Source: Actinomycetes bacterium (GTDB lineage: Bacteria; Actinomycetota; Actinomycetes; S36-B12; GCA-2699445). From it: a stretch of DNA of 16,425 nucleotides. The notes below the pieces were generated by a model. It saw only the letters and a program-made list of their open reading frames with translations, had not been told where the DNA came from and searched no databases. The position numbers and the translations under genes are program-made. The number at the start of each line of letters is the position of its first letter. The first letter of the stretch is position 1. The stretch lies in the NCBI GenBank assembly GCA_022600255.1, contig JAHZKU010000165.1, positions 1-16,425 on the forward strand, written 5' to 3'. Positions 7,389-13,928 of this stretch are shown here, piece after piece.

Positions 7389-7548
7389 GGTGGGCCTCCT
7401 GCTTACGTCAAGTGTCAGTTTCGGGCGAGCGTTCCTAACAGTATTGACGACAACTCGGCGGGTTGCTGCCCGAAACGGCAAGATATGGCCGAATCTCCTG
7501 TGAGATATCCCGCGCTGGCCGGGAATTGGGGCTGTTGCGCGTCGGCTT

Positions 7549-7570
7549 GGGACTGGGGTTGGGATTTGGG
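7549..7570 (+). other. G-quadruplex-type motif upstream of the L,D-transpeptidase
   Basis: Four G-runs (7549-7551, 7555-7558, 7561-7563, 7568-7570) separated by 3, 2 and 4 bases meet the usual G3+N1-7 pattern. It is on the strand opposite the L,D-transpeptidase transcript, about 160 bp upstream of its start and just past the plsC stop, in an otherwise featureless 223-bp gap. A role is inference only. Confidence 0.5.
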
Positions 7571-7611
7571 ATTGGCCAGCTTGCCGTTCGCGACCCAACA
7601 GCACGCGGTCC

Positions 7612-8361
7612 TTAGCGCTGCTCGCGGGCAATCCGCTCCGCGGTTTCATGCTCCTTCATTTCTGCCAAGGTTGGCGCTCCGCCACCGTGGTTGGCTGGCC
7701 ACCACCAAGCCTTCTCATCCGGTGACGGCGCGTCCGGATAACGCTGGATCATTCGCTCGTATAGGACTTCCATGCGGCTGTGCAGCTCCGCGGTGGCGGC
7801 CTCCATATCGGCGTCCGGGGCTACTGGCATGGGCTCACCAACGAACAAGGCCACGGTGACCCCGCGCTTCATCTGGCGCGGATGGCCCTTGGTCCACAGT
7901 CGCTGACCCCCAAAGGTGATCATGGGGATCACCGGAACCCCCGCTTCGGCCGCCAGTCGTACGGCACCAGTCTTGAAGTCCTTCAACTGAAAAGACTCGC
8001 TGATCGTCGCTTCGGGGAACACGCCCACAACCTCCCCAGAACGCAACGAATCCAAGGCCGCTGAAAACGCTTCTGAACCCGCGGCGCGATCCACCGGGAT
8101 GTGGTGCAGGGAGCGCATGATGGGGCCGGACACCTTGTTGTCGAACGTGCTCTTCTTTGCCATGAAGCGGACGAGCCTTTTCGACTTCTGGGCTGCCAAT
8201 CCGCAAAAAATGAAGTCCAAGTAGGAAACGTGATTGCTGGCCAGCACCGCCCCACCATGACGTGGGATGTGTTGCCCCCCTGATGTATCGAACTTCAAGT
8301 CCAGGGCCCCGAACATCATTCGGGCCGTCAAGATCACAGGTGGATAGGTAATGTCGATCAC
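7612..8361 (-). CDS. plsC: PlsC-type 1-acylglycerol-3-phosphate acyltransferase
   Basis: The 249-residue protein has the glycerolipid acyltransferase blocks: NHVSYLD (43-49, the NHxxxxD catalytic motif), MAKKSTFDN, HHIPVDR (about 86-92, substrate-binding Arg), FPEATIS (115-121, equivalent of FPEGTRS) and VPVIPM. The expected reaction is acylation of lysophosphatidic acid to phosphatidic acid at the inner membrane. The FPEATIS block departs from the usual FPEGTRS at Gly and Arg, so the acyl acceptor may differ. The N-terminal hydrophobic segment after the GTG (IDITYPPVILTARMMF) fits the family, and a promoter whose transcript would begin at this GTG supports this start over longer frames. The C-terminus has a Trp-rich WWWPANHGGG stretch. 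It lies upstream of the L,D-transpeptidase on the same strand but 223 bp away. Confidence 0.87.
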   Translation of the reverse strand: MIDITYPPVILTARMMFGALDLKFDTSGGQHIPRHGGAVLASNHVSYLDFIFCGLAAQKSKRLVRFMAKKSTFDNKVSGPIMRSLHHIPVDRAAGSEAFSAALDSLRSGEVVGVFPEATISESFQLKDFKTGAVRLAAEAGVPVIPMITFGGQRLWTKGHPRQMKRGVTVALFVGEPMPVAPDADMEAATAELHSRMEVLYERMIQRYPDAPSPDEKAWWWPANHGGGAPTLAEMKEHETAERIAREQR

Positions 8362-8362
8362 T

Positions 8363-8396
8363 CTTGTACGGTAACGAGCCGGTACCGCTAAGTCGA
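8363..8396 (-). promoter_or_regulatory. Leaderless plsC promoter overlapped by an inverted repeat
   Basis: Read on the minus strand: TCGACT (8396-8391), a 17-bp spacer, then TACCGT (8373-8368), which fits TANNNT. Six bases later comes the GTG at 8361, so the transcript would start at the start codon. An imperfect inverted repeat spans 8363-8392: CTTGTACGGTA on one side and TACCGCTAAG on the other, with CGGTA/TACCG as the perfect core. Since the dyad covers the spacer and both boxes, a bound dimer would block RNA polymerase; a TetR- or GntR-type repressor is one possibility. Confidence 0.55.
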
Positions 8397-8442
8397 TTTC
8401 GCCGTCTCTTTCTTCGGGCTGTATCCCTGTCAGGACGCCGTG

Positions 8443-8812
8443 ATGTGCGGCGCCGGCATGCCGGTGGACGATGCCACGGTTCTGGCCTCCGATACCGCTG
8501 CGCTGCGTGAGTTTCTCCGGAACCGACACCAGACGCTCTGCGAGAACAATCCCCAAGTCAAGCAGGCCATTGACTCCGCCGATTCCTTCTTCACTTGGCC
8601 GATGACAAACGTTAGGGCCACCGACTCTCGAACTCTATGAGAAGCGCGCCCGGAAGGTCATTGAAGGAAACCAACGGGATTCCCGCAATGCGGCTAAGTA
8701 CACGTTCGTGGACAGCAAGGCGGCAGCGTGGGGCCGAGATCGCCTCGTGAACGTCTACCCTGCCAGCGGAATGATCAGCCAAATCATCGCGTCCATGAAG
8801 ATACCCTTCTGA
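8443..8812 (+). pseudogene. Frameshifted hypothetical coding remnant
   Basis: Two adjacent frames look like one protein. The first runs from the ATG at 8443 (AGGA seven bases upstream; frame open back to 8392 without an ATG or GTG before 8440) to a TGA at 8638-8640, ending NVRATDSRTL. The second frame carries YEKRARKVIEGNQRDSR and continues to VNVYPASGMISQIIASMKIPF, stopping at 8810-8812; its own open frame starts only after a TGA at 8603 and has no sensible start. Adding one base near 8635 would join them into a hydrophilic protein of about 124 residues with normal composition. I do not recognise the family. The missing N-terminus and overlap with the plsC promoter suggest decay, but a sequencing or assembly error is an alternative. 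Confidence 0.55.
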
Positions 8813-8866
8813 ACCAGCCGGCGGTTGGCTAGCTGTTACCCAACCCGCTCGGGGGCCTGAGCAGGA

Positions 8867-8901
8867 TTGACTGGAATGACCGAGTCAGGCATATTGGCAA
8901 C
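8867..8901 (+). promoter_or_regulatory. Promoter of the sulfite-reductase operon, starting at a leaderless uORF
   Basis: TTGACT (8867-8872), a spacer of exactly 17 bp, then CATATT (8890-8895). The next six bases, GGCAAC, lead straight to a GTG at 8902, so the transcript is predicted to begin on that start codon. Five of six -35 bases match TTGACA. This is the best promoter match I found in the window. Confidence 0.65.
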
Positions 8902-8985
8902 GTGAGCATCAAGACCTCGGGCCCCCAATCGCAGAATCTGCGACTGGTTCGGCAGCCCGAATTCTTCATGTGTTGTATGTCCTGA
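8902..8985 (+). CDS. Cysteine-containing leader peptide of the sirA operon (27 aa)
   Basis: A GTG-initiated frame of 27 sense codons ends with two adjacent TGT Cys codons (8971-8976) flanked by ATG codons: ...RQPEFFMCCMS, stop at 8983-8985. It contains no Shine-Dalgarno but begins exactly where the upstream promoter predicts the 5' end of the mRNA, so it would be translated as a leaderless message. Short leaderless ORFs with consecutive Cys codons upstream of sulfur-assimilation operons are known in mycobacteria as cysteine-responsive attenuators; the position here, 100 bp before sirA, is the same. The peptide itself probably has no function. Its role would be to let ribosomes stall when Cys-tRNA is short. 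A shorter ATG start at 8968 would still include both Cys codons. Confidence 0.6.
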   Translation: MSIKTSGPQSQNLRLVRQPEFFMCCMS

Positions 8986-9080
8986 GTGCCCGTCCATCCC
9001 GGACGTGAGGCCTCAGGTCTTCCTGAGTCGGCTTGTCCGTCTGCAGAACCTGGGTCACGCGTCACCCATCCCCTAGGAGA
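8981..9080 (+). promoter_or_regulatory. Predicted attenuator with alternative RNA pairings before sirA
   Basis: Structure A: 8981-8995 pairs with 9001-9017 (CCTGAG with CTCAGG, GCC with GGC, CGTCC with GGACG; 14 bp with one bulged T and a 3-nt bulge, loop ATCCC). Its left arm overlaps the uORF stop. Structure B: the same CTCAGG (9012-9017) pairs instead with CCTGAG (9022-9027) around TCTT. TCTTCCTG (9018-9025) can also pair with TAGGAGA (9074-9080), the sirA Shine-Dalgarno, with one bulged T. Model: with ample Cys, A forms and the Shine-Dalgarno is masked; a ribosome stalled at the Cys codons blocks A, B forms, and the site is freed. Hand-folded only. Confidence 0.5.
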
Positions 9081-9085
9081 CGCAG

Positions 9086-10762
9086 ATGTCCACAGCAGCC
9101 CCCAAACGTAAACCCCGACCCAACGGGCAGTGGGCGCTTGGCGAAACCGAGCCACTTAACGAAAACGAGAAGTTCAAGGCCGCAGACAACGGTCTGAACG
9201 TGCGCGAGCGGATCGAGCAAGTGTTCTCCAAGGAGGGCTTCGACTCGATTCCCGCAGAAGACTTGCGTGGTCGAATGCGATGGTGGGGGCTCTACACGCA
9301 GCGACGCCCTGGCATCCCCGGGGGGAAGACCGCCTCGTTGCCGATCGAGGAACTAGATGATTCCTACTTCATGATGCGCGTACGCAGCGACGGTGGGGCG
9401 CTGAGCAGTGAACAGGCCCGCGTCATCGCCGATATCTCCGTCGAGTTCGCTCGCGATACTGCGGACATTTCTGACCGACAGAACATCCAACTGCACTGGA
9501 TTCGGATCGAAGATGTCCCCGAGATTTGGCGCCGCCTTGAAGCCGTGGGGCTGGGCACCACGGAGGCCTGTGGCGACACTCCCCGCGTCATCCTAGGTTC
9601 GCCGGTCGCCGGAGTGGCCGCTGACGAAATCATCGACGGCACTTGGGCCACCGAACAAATCCTGGCCCGCTACATCGGTGACCCCGAGTACGCCAATCTG
9701 CCACGCAAGTTCAAGAGCGCGATCTCTGGTAGCCCCAAACAGGACATCGTTCATGAGATCAACGACATCTCCTTTGTCGGTGTTAATCATCCCAAGCACG
9801 GTCCCGGTTGGGATCTGTGGGTTGGCGGTGGTCTGTCCACCGTGCCCAAACTCGCTGTCCGACTTGGTGTCTGGGTGGCCAACGAAGACGTGGCCGATGT
9901 TTGGCAAGGTGTGATCTCAATCTTCCGGGACTACGGCTACCGGCGCCTGCGCAACAAGGCCCGGCTGAAGTTCCTAGTGGCCGACTGGGGAGCCGAGAAG
10001 TTCCGCCAAGTCCTGGAAGACGAATATCTAGGACACAAACTGCCTGACGGCCCGCCACCGCCCGCACCGCCGGCGTCCGGGCGCGACCACGTTGGGGTCC
10101 ATGAGCAAAAGGACGGGAATTTCTACGTCGGAGCAGCCCCTACTGTCGGTCGAATCTCCGGGACGATCCTGCGACAAATCGCCGACCTTGCGGCTGACTT
10201 CGGAGATGGCCGGATCCGGCTGACCCCGCACCAGAAGTTTGTGATTTTGGGCGTACCAGGCGAACGCACCGAGGGGCTCGTGGATGCGCTGGAACTGCTT
10301 GGTCTGGAGGTACGACCATCGCAGTTCCGTAAGGGAACCATGGCGTGCACTGGGATCGAATACTGCAAACTCGCCATCGTGGAAACCAAGGGTCGAGCCA
10401 AGGACCTCGTGGCGGAACTGGAACAGAAGCGGCCAGGCTATGACCTGCCGCTGACCATCAATGTCAACGGTTGCCCCAACTCCTGCGCTCGATTCCAAGT
10501 TGCAGACATTGGACTTAAGGGCATGTTGGCCACCAACGCTGACGGTGAGCAAACTGAAGGATTCCAGGTGCACGTCGGTGGATCGTTAGGCACTCCTGAC
10601 GCGGACGGCGAGTTCGGTCGCACCGTCAAGGGAATGAAACTCCCCGCCGCAGAGTTGGGTGCGTACACTGACCGCCTGATTGGGCGCTACACAGAACAGA
10701 AGAAGTCAGGGGAGACGTTCGCGCAGTGGGCGCATCGCGCTCCAGATGAGGCTTTACGATGA
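9086..10762 (+). CDS. sirA: Ferredoxin-dependent assimilatory sulfite reductase
   Basis: The enzyme reduces sulfite to sulfide with six electrons from reduced ferredoxin, using siroheme coupled to a [4Fe-4S] cluster in the cytoplasm. The 558-residue length is that of actinobacterial SirA (NirA in M. tuberculosis). The cluster cysteines are visible as ACTGIEYC (Cys421, Cys427) and NGCPNSC (Cys463, Cys467). Tyr70 in WWGLYTQRRPG and Cys162 in TTEACGDTPR match the Tyr-Cys pair that is covalently cross-linked in the mycobacterial enzyme, which argues for sulfite rather than nitrite reductase. Two ferredoxin-like half-domains (about 80-150 and 345-420) are present. The ATG at 9086 has TAGGAG six bases upstream. 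Its stop overlaps the cysH start (ATGA), and it is preceded by a Cys-codon leader ORF that probably regulates it. Confidence 0.95.
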   Translation: MSTAAPKRKPRPNGQWALGETEPLNENEKFKAADNGLNVRERIEQVFSKEGFDSIPAEDLRGRMRWWGLYTQRRPGIPGGKTASLPIEELDDSYFMMRVRSDGGALSSEQARVIADISVEFARDTADISDRQNIQLHWIRIEDVPEIWRRLEAVGLGTTEACGDTPRVILGSPVAGVAADEIIDGTWATEQILARYIGDPEYANLPRKFKSAISGSPKQDIVHEINDISFVGVNHPKHGPGWDLWVGGGLSTVPKLAVRLGVWVANEDVADVWQGVISIFRDYGYRRLRNKARLKFLVADWGAEKFRQVLEDEYLGHKLPDGPPPPAPPASGRDHVGVHEQKDGNFYVGAAPTVGRISGTILRQIADLAADFGDGRIRLTPHQKFVILGVPGERTEGLVDALELLGLEVRPSQFRKGTMACTGIEYCKLAIVETKGRAKDLVAELEQKRPGYDLPLTINVNGCPNSCARFQVADIGLKGMLATNADGEQTEGFQVHVGGSLGTPDADGEFGRTVKGMKLPAAELGAYTDRLIGRYTEQKKSGETFAQWAHRAPDEALR

Positions 10763-11490
10763 CAGTCATTGACTTGGGGCTCGATCCGCCCCGGCGCAGT
10801 ACGGCCGAGCTGCGTGATGTTACCGATCACGCGCAAGGGATTTTTGGTGATGAGGCCGACCCCGTCGAACTGCTTTTGTGGTTCGGCCAACGCCTCGGAA
10901 TCAAGCGTGTTGCTGTCGCCGTCTCGTTCTCCGACGGGGTGATGGCTTTCCTTGCCTCCAAAGCCCTGCCTGGCGTGGACCTGCTCTTCGGAGACACGGG
11001 CTACCACTTCGCCGAGACACTGGGACTGCGGGATGCCGTGGCCAGCACCCAACCCGTGAATGTGCGTTCCCTGACCCCGGAGTTGACGGTCGCAGAACAG
11101 GATGAGCAGTACGGCAAGGATTTGTGGCAGACCGACCCTGACAAGTGCTGCGCCATGCGCAAGACGGCCCCCATGGACCAAGCACTGCAGCGCTACGAAG
11201 TCTGGGCAACCGGTTTGCGCCGGAATGATCACGCTGGGCGCGCCGAGACACCTTTGATTCAGTGGGACGAGAAACATCAGATGATCAAGGTCAATCCCAT
11301 CGCTGCCTACACCGATGCGGATATCCAAGGCACCATCGAGAAGTATCAAATCATGGAAAACCCACTCCGCCAGATCGGCTACCGATCGGTTGGGTGTGAA
11401 CCTTGCACCCGCCCAGTTGCGGAAGGCGAGGACGACCGATCCGGTCGATGGGCTGGGAACCAAAAGATGGAATGTGGGATGCATATCTAG
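10759..11490 (+). CDS. cysH: Assimilatory adenylyl-sulfate (APS) reductase
   Basis: CysH reduces APS to sulfite and AMP using thioredoxin, supplying the substrate for SirA. The 243-residue protein has the two cysteine pairs that bind a [4Fe-4S] cluster in APS-type enzymes, KCCAMRK (Cys130-Cys131) and GCEPCTRP (Cys213, Cys216), and the catalytic C-terminal ECGMH (Cys239). These cluster cysteines distinguish it from cluster-free PAPS reductases. The nucleotide loop reads VAVSFSDGVMAFLA, as in actinobacterial homologues rather than the SGGKDS form of ATP pyrophosphatases, and is followed by LFGDTGYHFAET. The ATG overlaps the sirA stop by ATGA, implying translational coupling. A 130-bp gap to the next gene contains a 6-bp GC-rich hairpin (11512-11531). 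Confidence 0.95.
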   Translation: MTVIDLGLDPPRRSTAELRDVTDHAQGIFGDEADPVELLLWFGQRLGIKRVAVAVSFSDGVMAFLASKALPGVDLLFGDTGYHFAETLGLRDAVASTQPVNVRSLTPELTVAEQDEQYGKDLWQTDPDKCCAMRKTAPMDQALQRYEVWATGLRRNDHAGRAETPLIQWDEKHQMIKVNPIAAYTDADIQGTIEKYQIMENPLRQIGYRSVGCEPCTRPVAEGEDDRSGRWAGNQKMECGMHI

Positions 11491-11620
11491 GGTCGGCTCT
11501 GCGTCCAAGACGCCGCGTCAATCGGCGCGGCCATGTGGCTGGCCTCCCTCTTGCCACAACGAAGCCGAAGGTGGCGATGGAGTGCCCGCGAATGCCCCAG
11601 ATCCGGAGAGGGAATTGCTC

Positions 11621-12328
11621 GTGAACACCGCGGCGCGCCGACTGATCCTGCTTGCTCATGGCAGCCCAAACCCGCAACACGGGGAGGCCATGACGCAAAT
11701 CTCGCAGCGGGTCGCGGCCAACTTGCCCCCGGGGTGGCAAACGACCGTGGCATACCTGCAACACCAGCAGCCGGTCCTTCCCACTGTCCTGTCGGCCAAC
11801 GGCGACACCAAGGTGCCGACCCTGGTGCTCCCCGTGCTGATCTCCAACGGAGAGCACAATCAAGATGATGTTCCGGCCGTCACCGCCGGCCGACCGCTGA
11901 CCCCGGTGCCAGCCCTAACACCGGACCTACTGCTGAACAGCGTGCTGGAGGCTGTTCGCGCCGCCGCAGACCACGCTATTGACCCGAACTTCCAAACAAT
12001 TGTTCTGGCGACCGGAGGCAGTGCTGCGCAAGACATCGCCCAACATTTTGACGCGCTCCGGGCGCGTGTTGAGGACGAACTCCGCTCGCGTTCGCAGGCC
12101 AGACTCCACGTCTCGCTAATCTGCCGCCCGGCAGATTTGGGTGCGTTGGTGCGCGGTACTCAAAATGCTCTAGTGGTGCCACTGCTCGTGGCACCAGGGG
12201 TTTTGGCGGGTCGGTTCCGCGCCGCCGCCGGTGAACTCAATGTGCCGGTGAGTGAGCCGATCGGTCAAACAGCAGCATTCGCCCGGGCACTGGCACAGCG
12301 CGCCCTCGCGACCGACGCAGCGACCTGA
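11621..12328 (+). CDS. Sirohydrochlorin chelatase-like protein (CbiX/SirB family)
   Basis: This family inserts iron (or cobalt) into sirohydrochlorin; beside sirA the likely job is the final step of siroheme synthesis. The 235-residue product has two tandem chelatase half-domains. The first carries LILLAHGSPNPQH with His13, and LPVLISNGEHNQDD with His79, the two positions expected to hold metal-binding residues. The second has TIVLATGGSA and VVPLLVAPGVLAGRF without equivalent histidines, as is usual for one degenerate half. The GTG at 11621 is chosen because GGAGAG lies about 10 bases upstream and the family N-terminus follows; longer frames to the left overlap cysH and look non-coding. It corresponds in context to the chelatase-like gene beside sirA-cysH in mycobacteria. 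A weak inverted repeat (12345-12350 with 12390-12395) may terminate the operon. Confidence 0.85.
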   Translation: MNTAARRLILLAHGSPNPQHGEAMTQISQRVAANLPPGWQTTVAYLQHQQPVLPTVLSANGDTKVPTLVLPVLISNGEHNQDDVPAVTAGRPLTPVPALTPDLLLNSVLEAVRAAADHAIDPNFQTIVLATGGSAAQDIAQHFDALRARVEDELRSRSQARLHVSLICRPADLGALVRGTQNALVVPLLVAPGVLAGRFRAAAGELNVPVSEPIGQTAAFARALAQRALATDAAT

Positions 12329-12386
12329 CCGACCAAGCGCGCAGCCGGCCAAGTCCCAACAGCCAACCGACCCTGCTACCCGATGG

Positions 12387-13424
12387 CTAGGCCGGGCTCT
12401 CGGCAAAGAACCTGCCGAGCACTGGCACAAACCAACGATACTTGCGGCCTCTTTCGTGAAACCCGACGTGACCGCCCACGTTCGTGAGGAGAGGTCGGAC
12501 ATAGCCGATTCCACGCAACTGATCCCAATCGACCGACAAGTAGGGCGCGGCAGGAATCATCGGGTCGTCCAACGAGTGGATGACCAAAAGGGGCCGACGC
12601 ACGGACGGCAAGTACTGGTCGGATGAGTTGACGGCGTAGTACTCGGCCGAATCCCGCCACCCGTTGCGCGGCGCGGTGAGCGCGTCGTCAAATGCCGCAA
12701 GGCTGCGCGCAGACTTCACCAGCGCACTTTCGGACTCCGTCACCCGCAGCCGACCGTCGTCACCGGGGGCTAGCGTGTCCGAGCGCAGGCCGCGCAATAG
12801 GAACTTCTCGTAGATCCCCCAAGCTGCCTGTTCCAAGTGGGGGGCCCCCACCGTTAGGTTGAGCGGCGATGACACCGTGGCCGCTGCAGCCAGCGGGATA
12901 CCGTCCAGCGGTTCCCCCGTCATCTTGATGGTCATGTTGCCGCCCAGCGAGAAGCCGACCAGTCCAAGTGCCGGAGCTGCGAAGGACCGCTGTGCCTCGG
13001 GTTGGGCAGCAAGGTCGCGCAAGATCAGCCGCAGGTCATCGGTACGACCAGCGTGGTAGAGCAGAGTGCTGTGTTCCCGAGAGAGTCCCGCGCCCCGCAA
13101 GTCGACTCGCGCGATATGGAAGCCAAGCTGCAGCAGGCCGTGAGCCGCGTTGCGGACGTAGTCAGATTCTGCAGATCCGCCCAAACCGTGAATCAACACA
13201 AGTAGCGGAATCGGCGGCTGGCTACGGGGCCTTTTCGAGCGATGAATCTGCACCGAAATACGGTCACCGGTGCCGTCCAGCGTCTCCACCCAGTGCTGCC
13301 GCTGCTGCCCCACCTGCTGCAGATCGAAGTGACTGGGCAAGGCCCGGCTCCGCATCGTCTGCAAGTGCCCCGAGCGCCAGCCCCGCGGGGGTACGAACGC
13401 TGCGTTGACAAGTGGATGAGCCAT
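12387..13424 (-). CDS. YheT-like alpha/beta hydrolase
   Basis: The 345-residue protein has the alpha/beta-hydrolase fold of the YheT/ABHD1-3 group: N-terminal PPRGWRSGHLQTM (typical FxPPxWLxxGHLQT opening), oxyanion region LVLIHGLGGS, nucleophile elbow GFSLGGN with Ser159, acid Asp287 in HSLDDPMIP and His319 in GGHVGFHER. It is probably cytoplasmic and esterase-like; the physiological substrate of the bacterial family is not settled. The ATG at 13424 has only a poor Shine-Dalgarno, but the start is 15 bp after the stop of the TfoX-domain gene on the same strand, so translation may be coupled. It converges on the chelatase gene at its 3' end. Confidence 0.88.
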   Translation of the reverse strand: MAHPLVNAAFVPPRGWRSGHLQTMRSRALPSHFDLQQVGQQRQHWVETLDGTGDRISVQIHRSKRPRSQPPIPLLVLIHGLGGSAESDYVRNAAHGLLQLGFHIARVDLRGAGLSREHSTLLYHAGRTDDLRLILRDLAAQPEAQRSFAAPALGLVGFSLGGNMTIKMTGEPLDGIPLAAAATVSSPLNLTVGAPHLEQAAWGIYEKFLLRGLRSDTLAPGDDGRLRVTESESALVKSARSLAAFDDALTAPRNGWRDSAEYYAVNSSDQYLPSVRRPLLVIHSLDDPMIPAAPYLSVDWDQLRGIGYVRPLLTNVGGHVGFHERGRKYRWFVPVLGRFFAESPA

Positions 13425-13439
13425 CTTCGGGACTTCGCG

Positions 13440-13769
13440 CTACTTCGCCGGGAGGCTGGCTACGAACTGCTGGCAGCGTGCAATCCACTGGGCCAAGTCG
13501 GCATCCTCGAGCACTGCTGGACCCGACACCGTGATCATTCCTTTCATTGGTCGGCCTGTGAAGTCCATGCGCGAAGCACCCGGTTCGGCGAGCAGCGCTT
13601 CGTATTGGTCGCGGCCCACCCGTGCCATCATGTCGTCACCCATGACGCCACAGAGCATATTGCCACGCCACATGAAGGCGATACCGCCGAACATCTTGCG
13701 CGTGGTGATATCAGCCTCGGTGGCAACCAGATTGCCGATTCGTTCCGCCAACGTCTCGTCATATGCCAT
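13440..13769 (-). CDS. TfoX N-terminal-domain protein
   Basis: The 109-residue product matches the TfoX/Sxy N-terminal domain: AYDETLAERI at the start, KMFGGIAFMWRGNMLCGVMGDDMMARVG in the centre (the family's MFGG...GNML.G signature), then MDFTGRPMKGMITV. It lacks the TfoX C-terminal domain, as most actinobacterial members do, so a role in competence should not be assumed; these stand-alone domains have no settled function. The ATG at 13769 is preferred over an earlier in-frame start because GAAGGGG sits five bases upstream. It is the first gene of a pair with the YheT-like hydrolase (15-bp gap). A TAGGGT (minus strand, 13802-13797) could be its -10 box. Confidence 0.88.
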   Translation of the reverse strand: MAYDETLAERIGNLVATEADITTRKMFGGIAFMWRGNMLCGVMGDDMMARVGRDQYEALLAEPGASRMDFTGRPMKGMITVSGPAVLEDADLAQWIARCQQFVASLPAK

Positions 13770-13928
13770 GCCGACCCCTTCGTACACTCACGCCCGACCC
13801 TAGTGCTCGGGCGGACCAGCTGACCACCTCACAACAGTGTCCGCGCAAAGCCAAAGTTTCCGCTGCGAACAGAACCGCCGCTGTGCTCGTAACTAGCCGC
13901 CCGTCGTGATGGTTTGGTAAACAAGAGC

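Noticed and set aside
8381..8556. N-terminal extension of the plsC gene up to 8556
   Set aside because: The extra 65 residues do not resemble the acyltransferase N-terminus and overlap the divergent coding remnant; the promoter and start at 8361 fit better.
8813..9085. SAM-type or other riboswitch upstream of sirA
   Set aside because: I found no match to the conserved core of SAM-I/IV aptamers, and a promoter plus leaderless ORF and pairing elements account for the leader more simply.
11315..11620. 5' extension of the chelatase-like gene into cysH
   Set aside because: It would overlap the conserved C-terminal cluster motifs of cysH by some 175 bp in another frame and has no Shine-Dalgarno; the GTG at 11621 gives the family N-terminus.
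13440..13769. Competence regulator function for the TfoX-domain protein
   Set aside because: Only the N-terminal domain is present and no DNA-uptake genes are nearby, so the name describes homology, not role.
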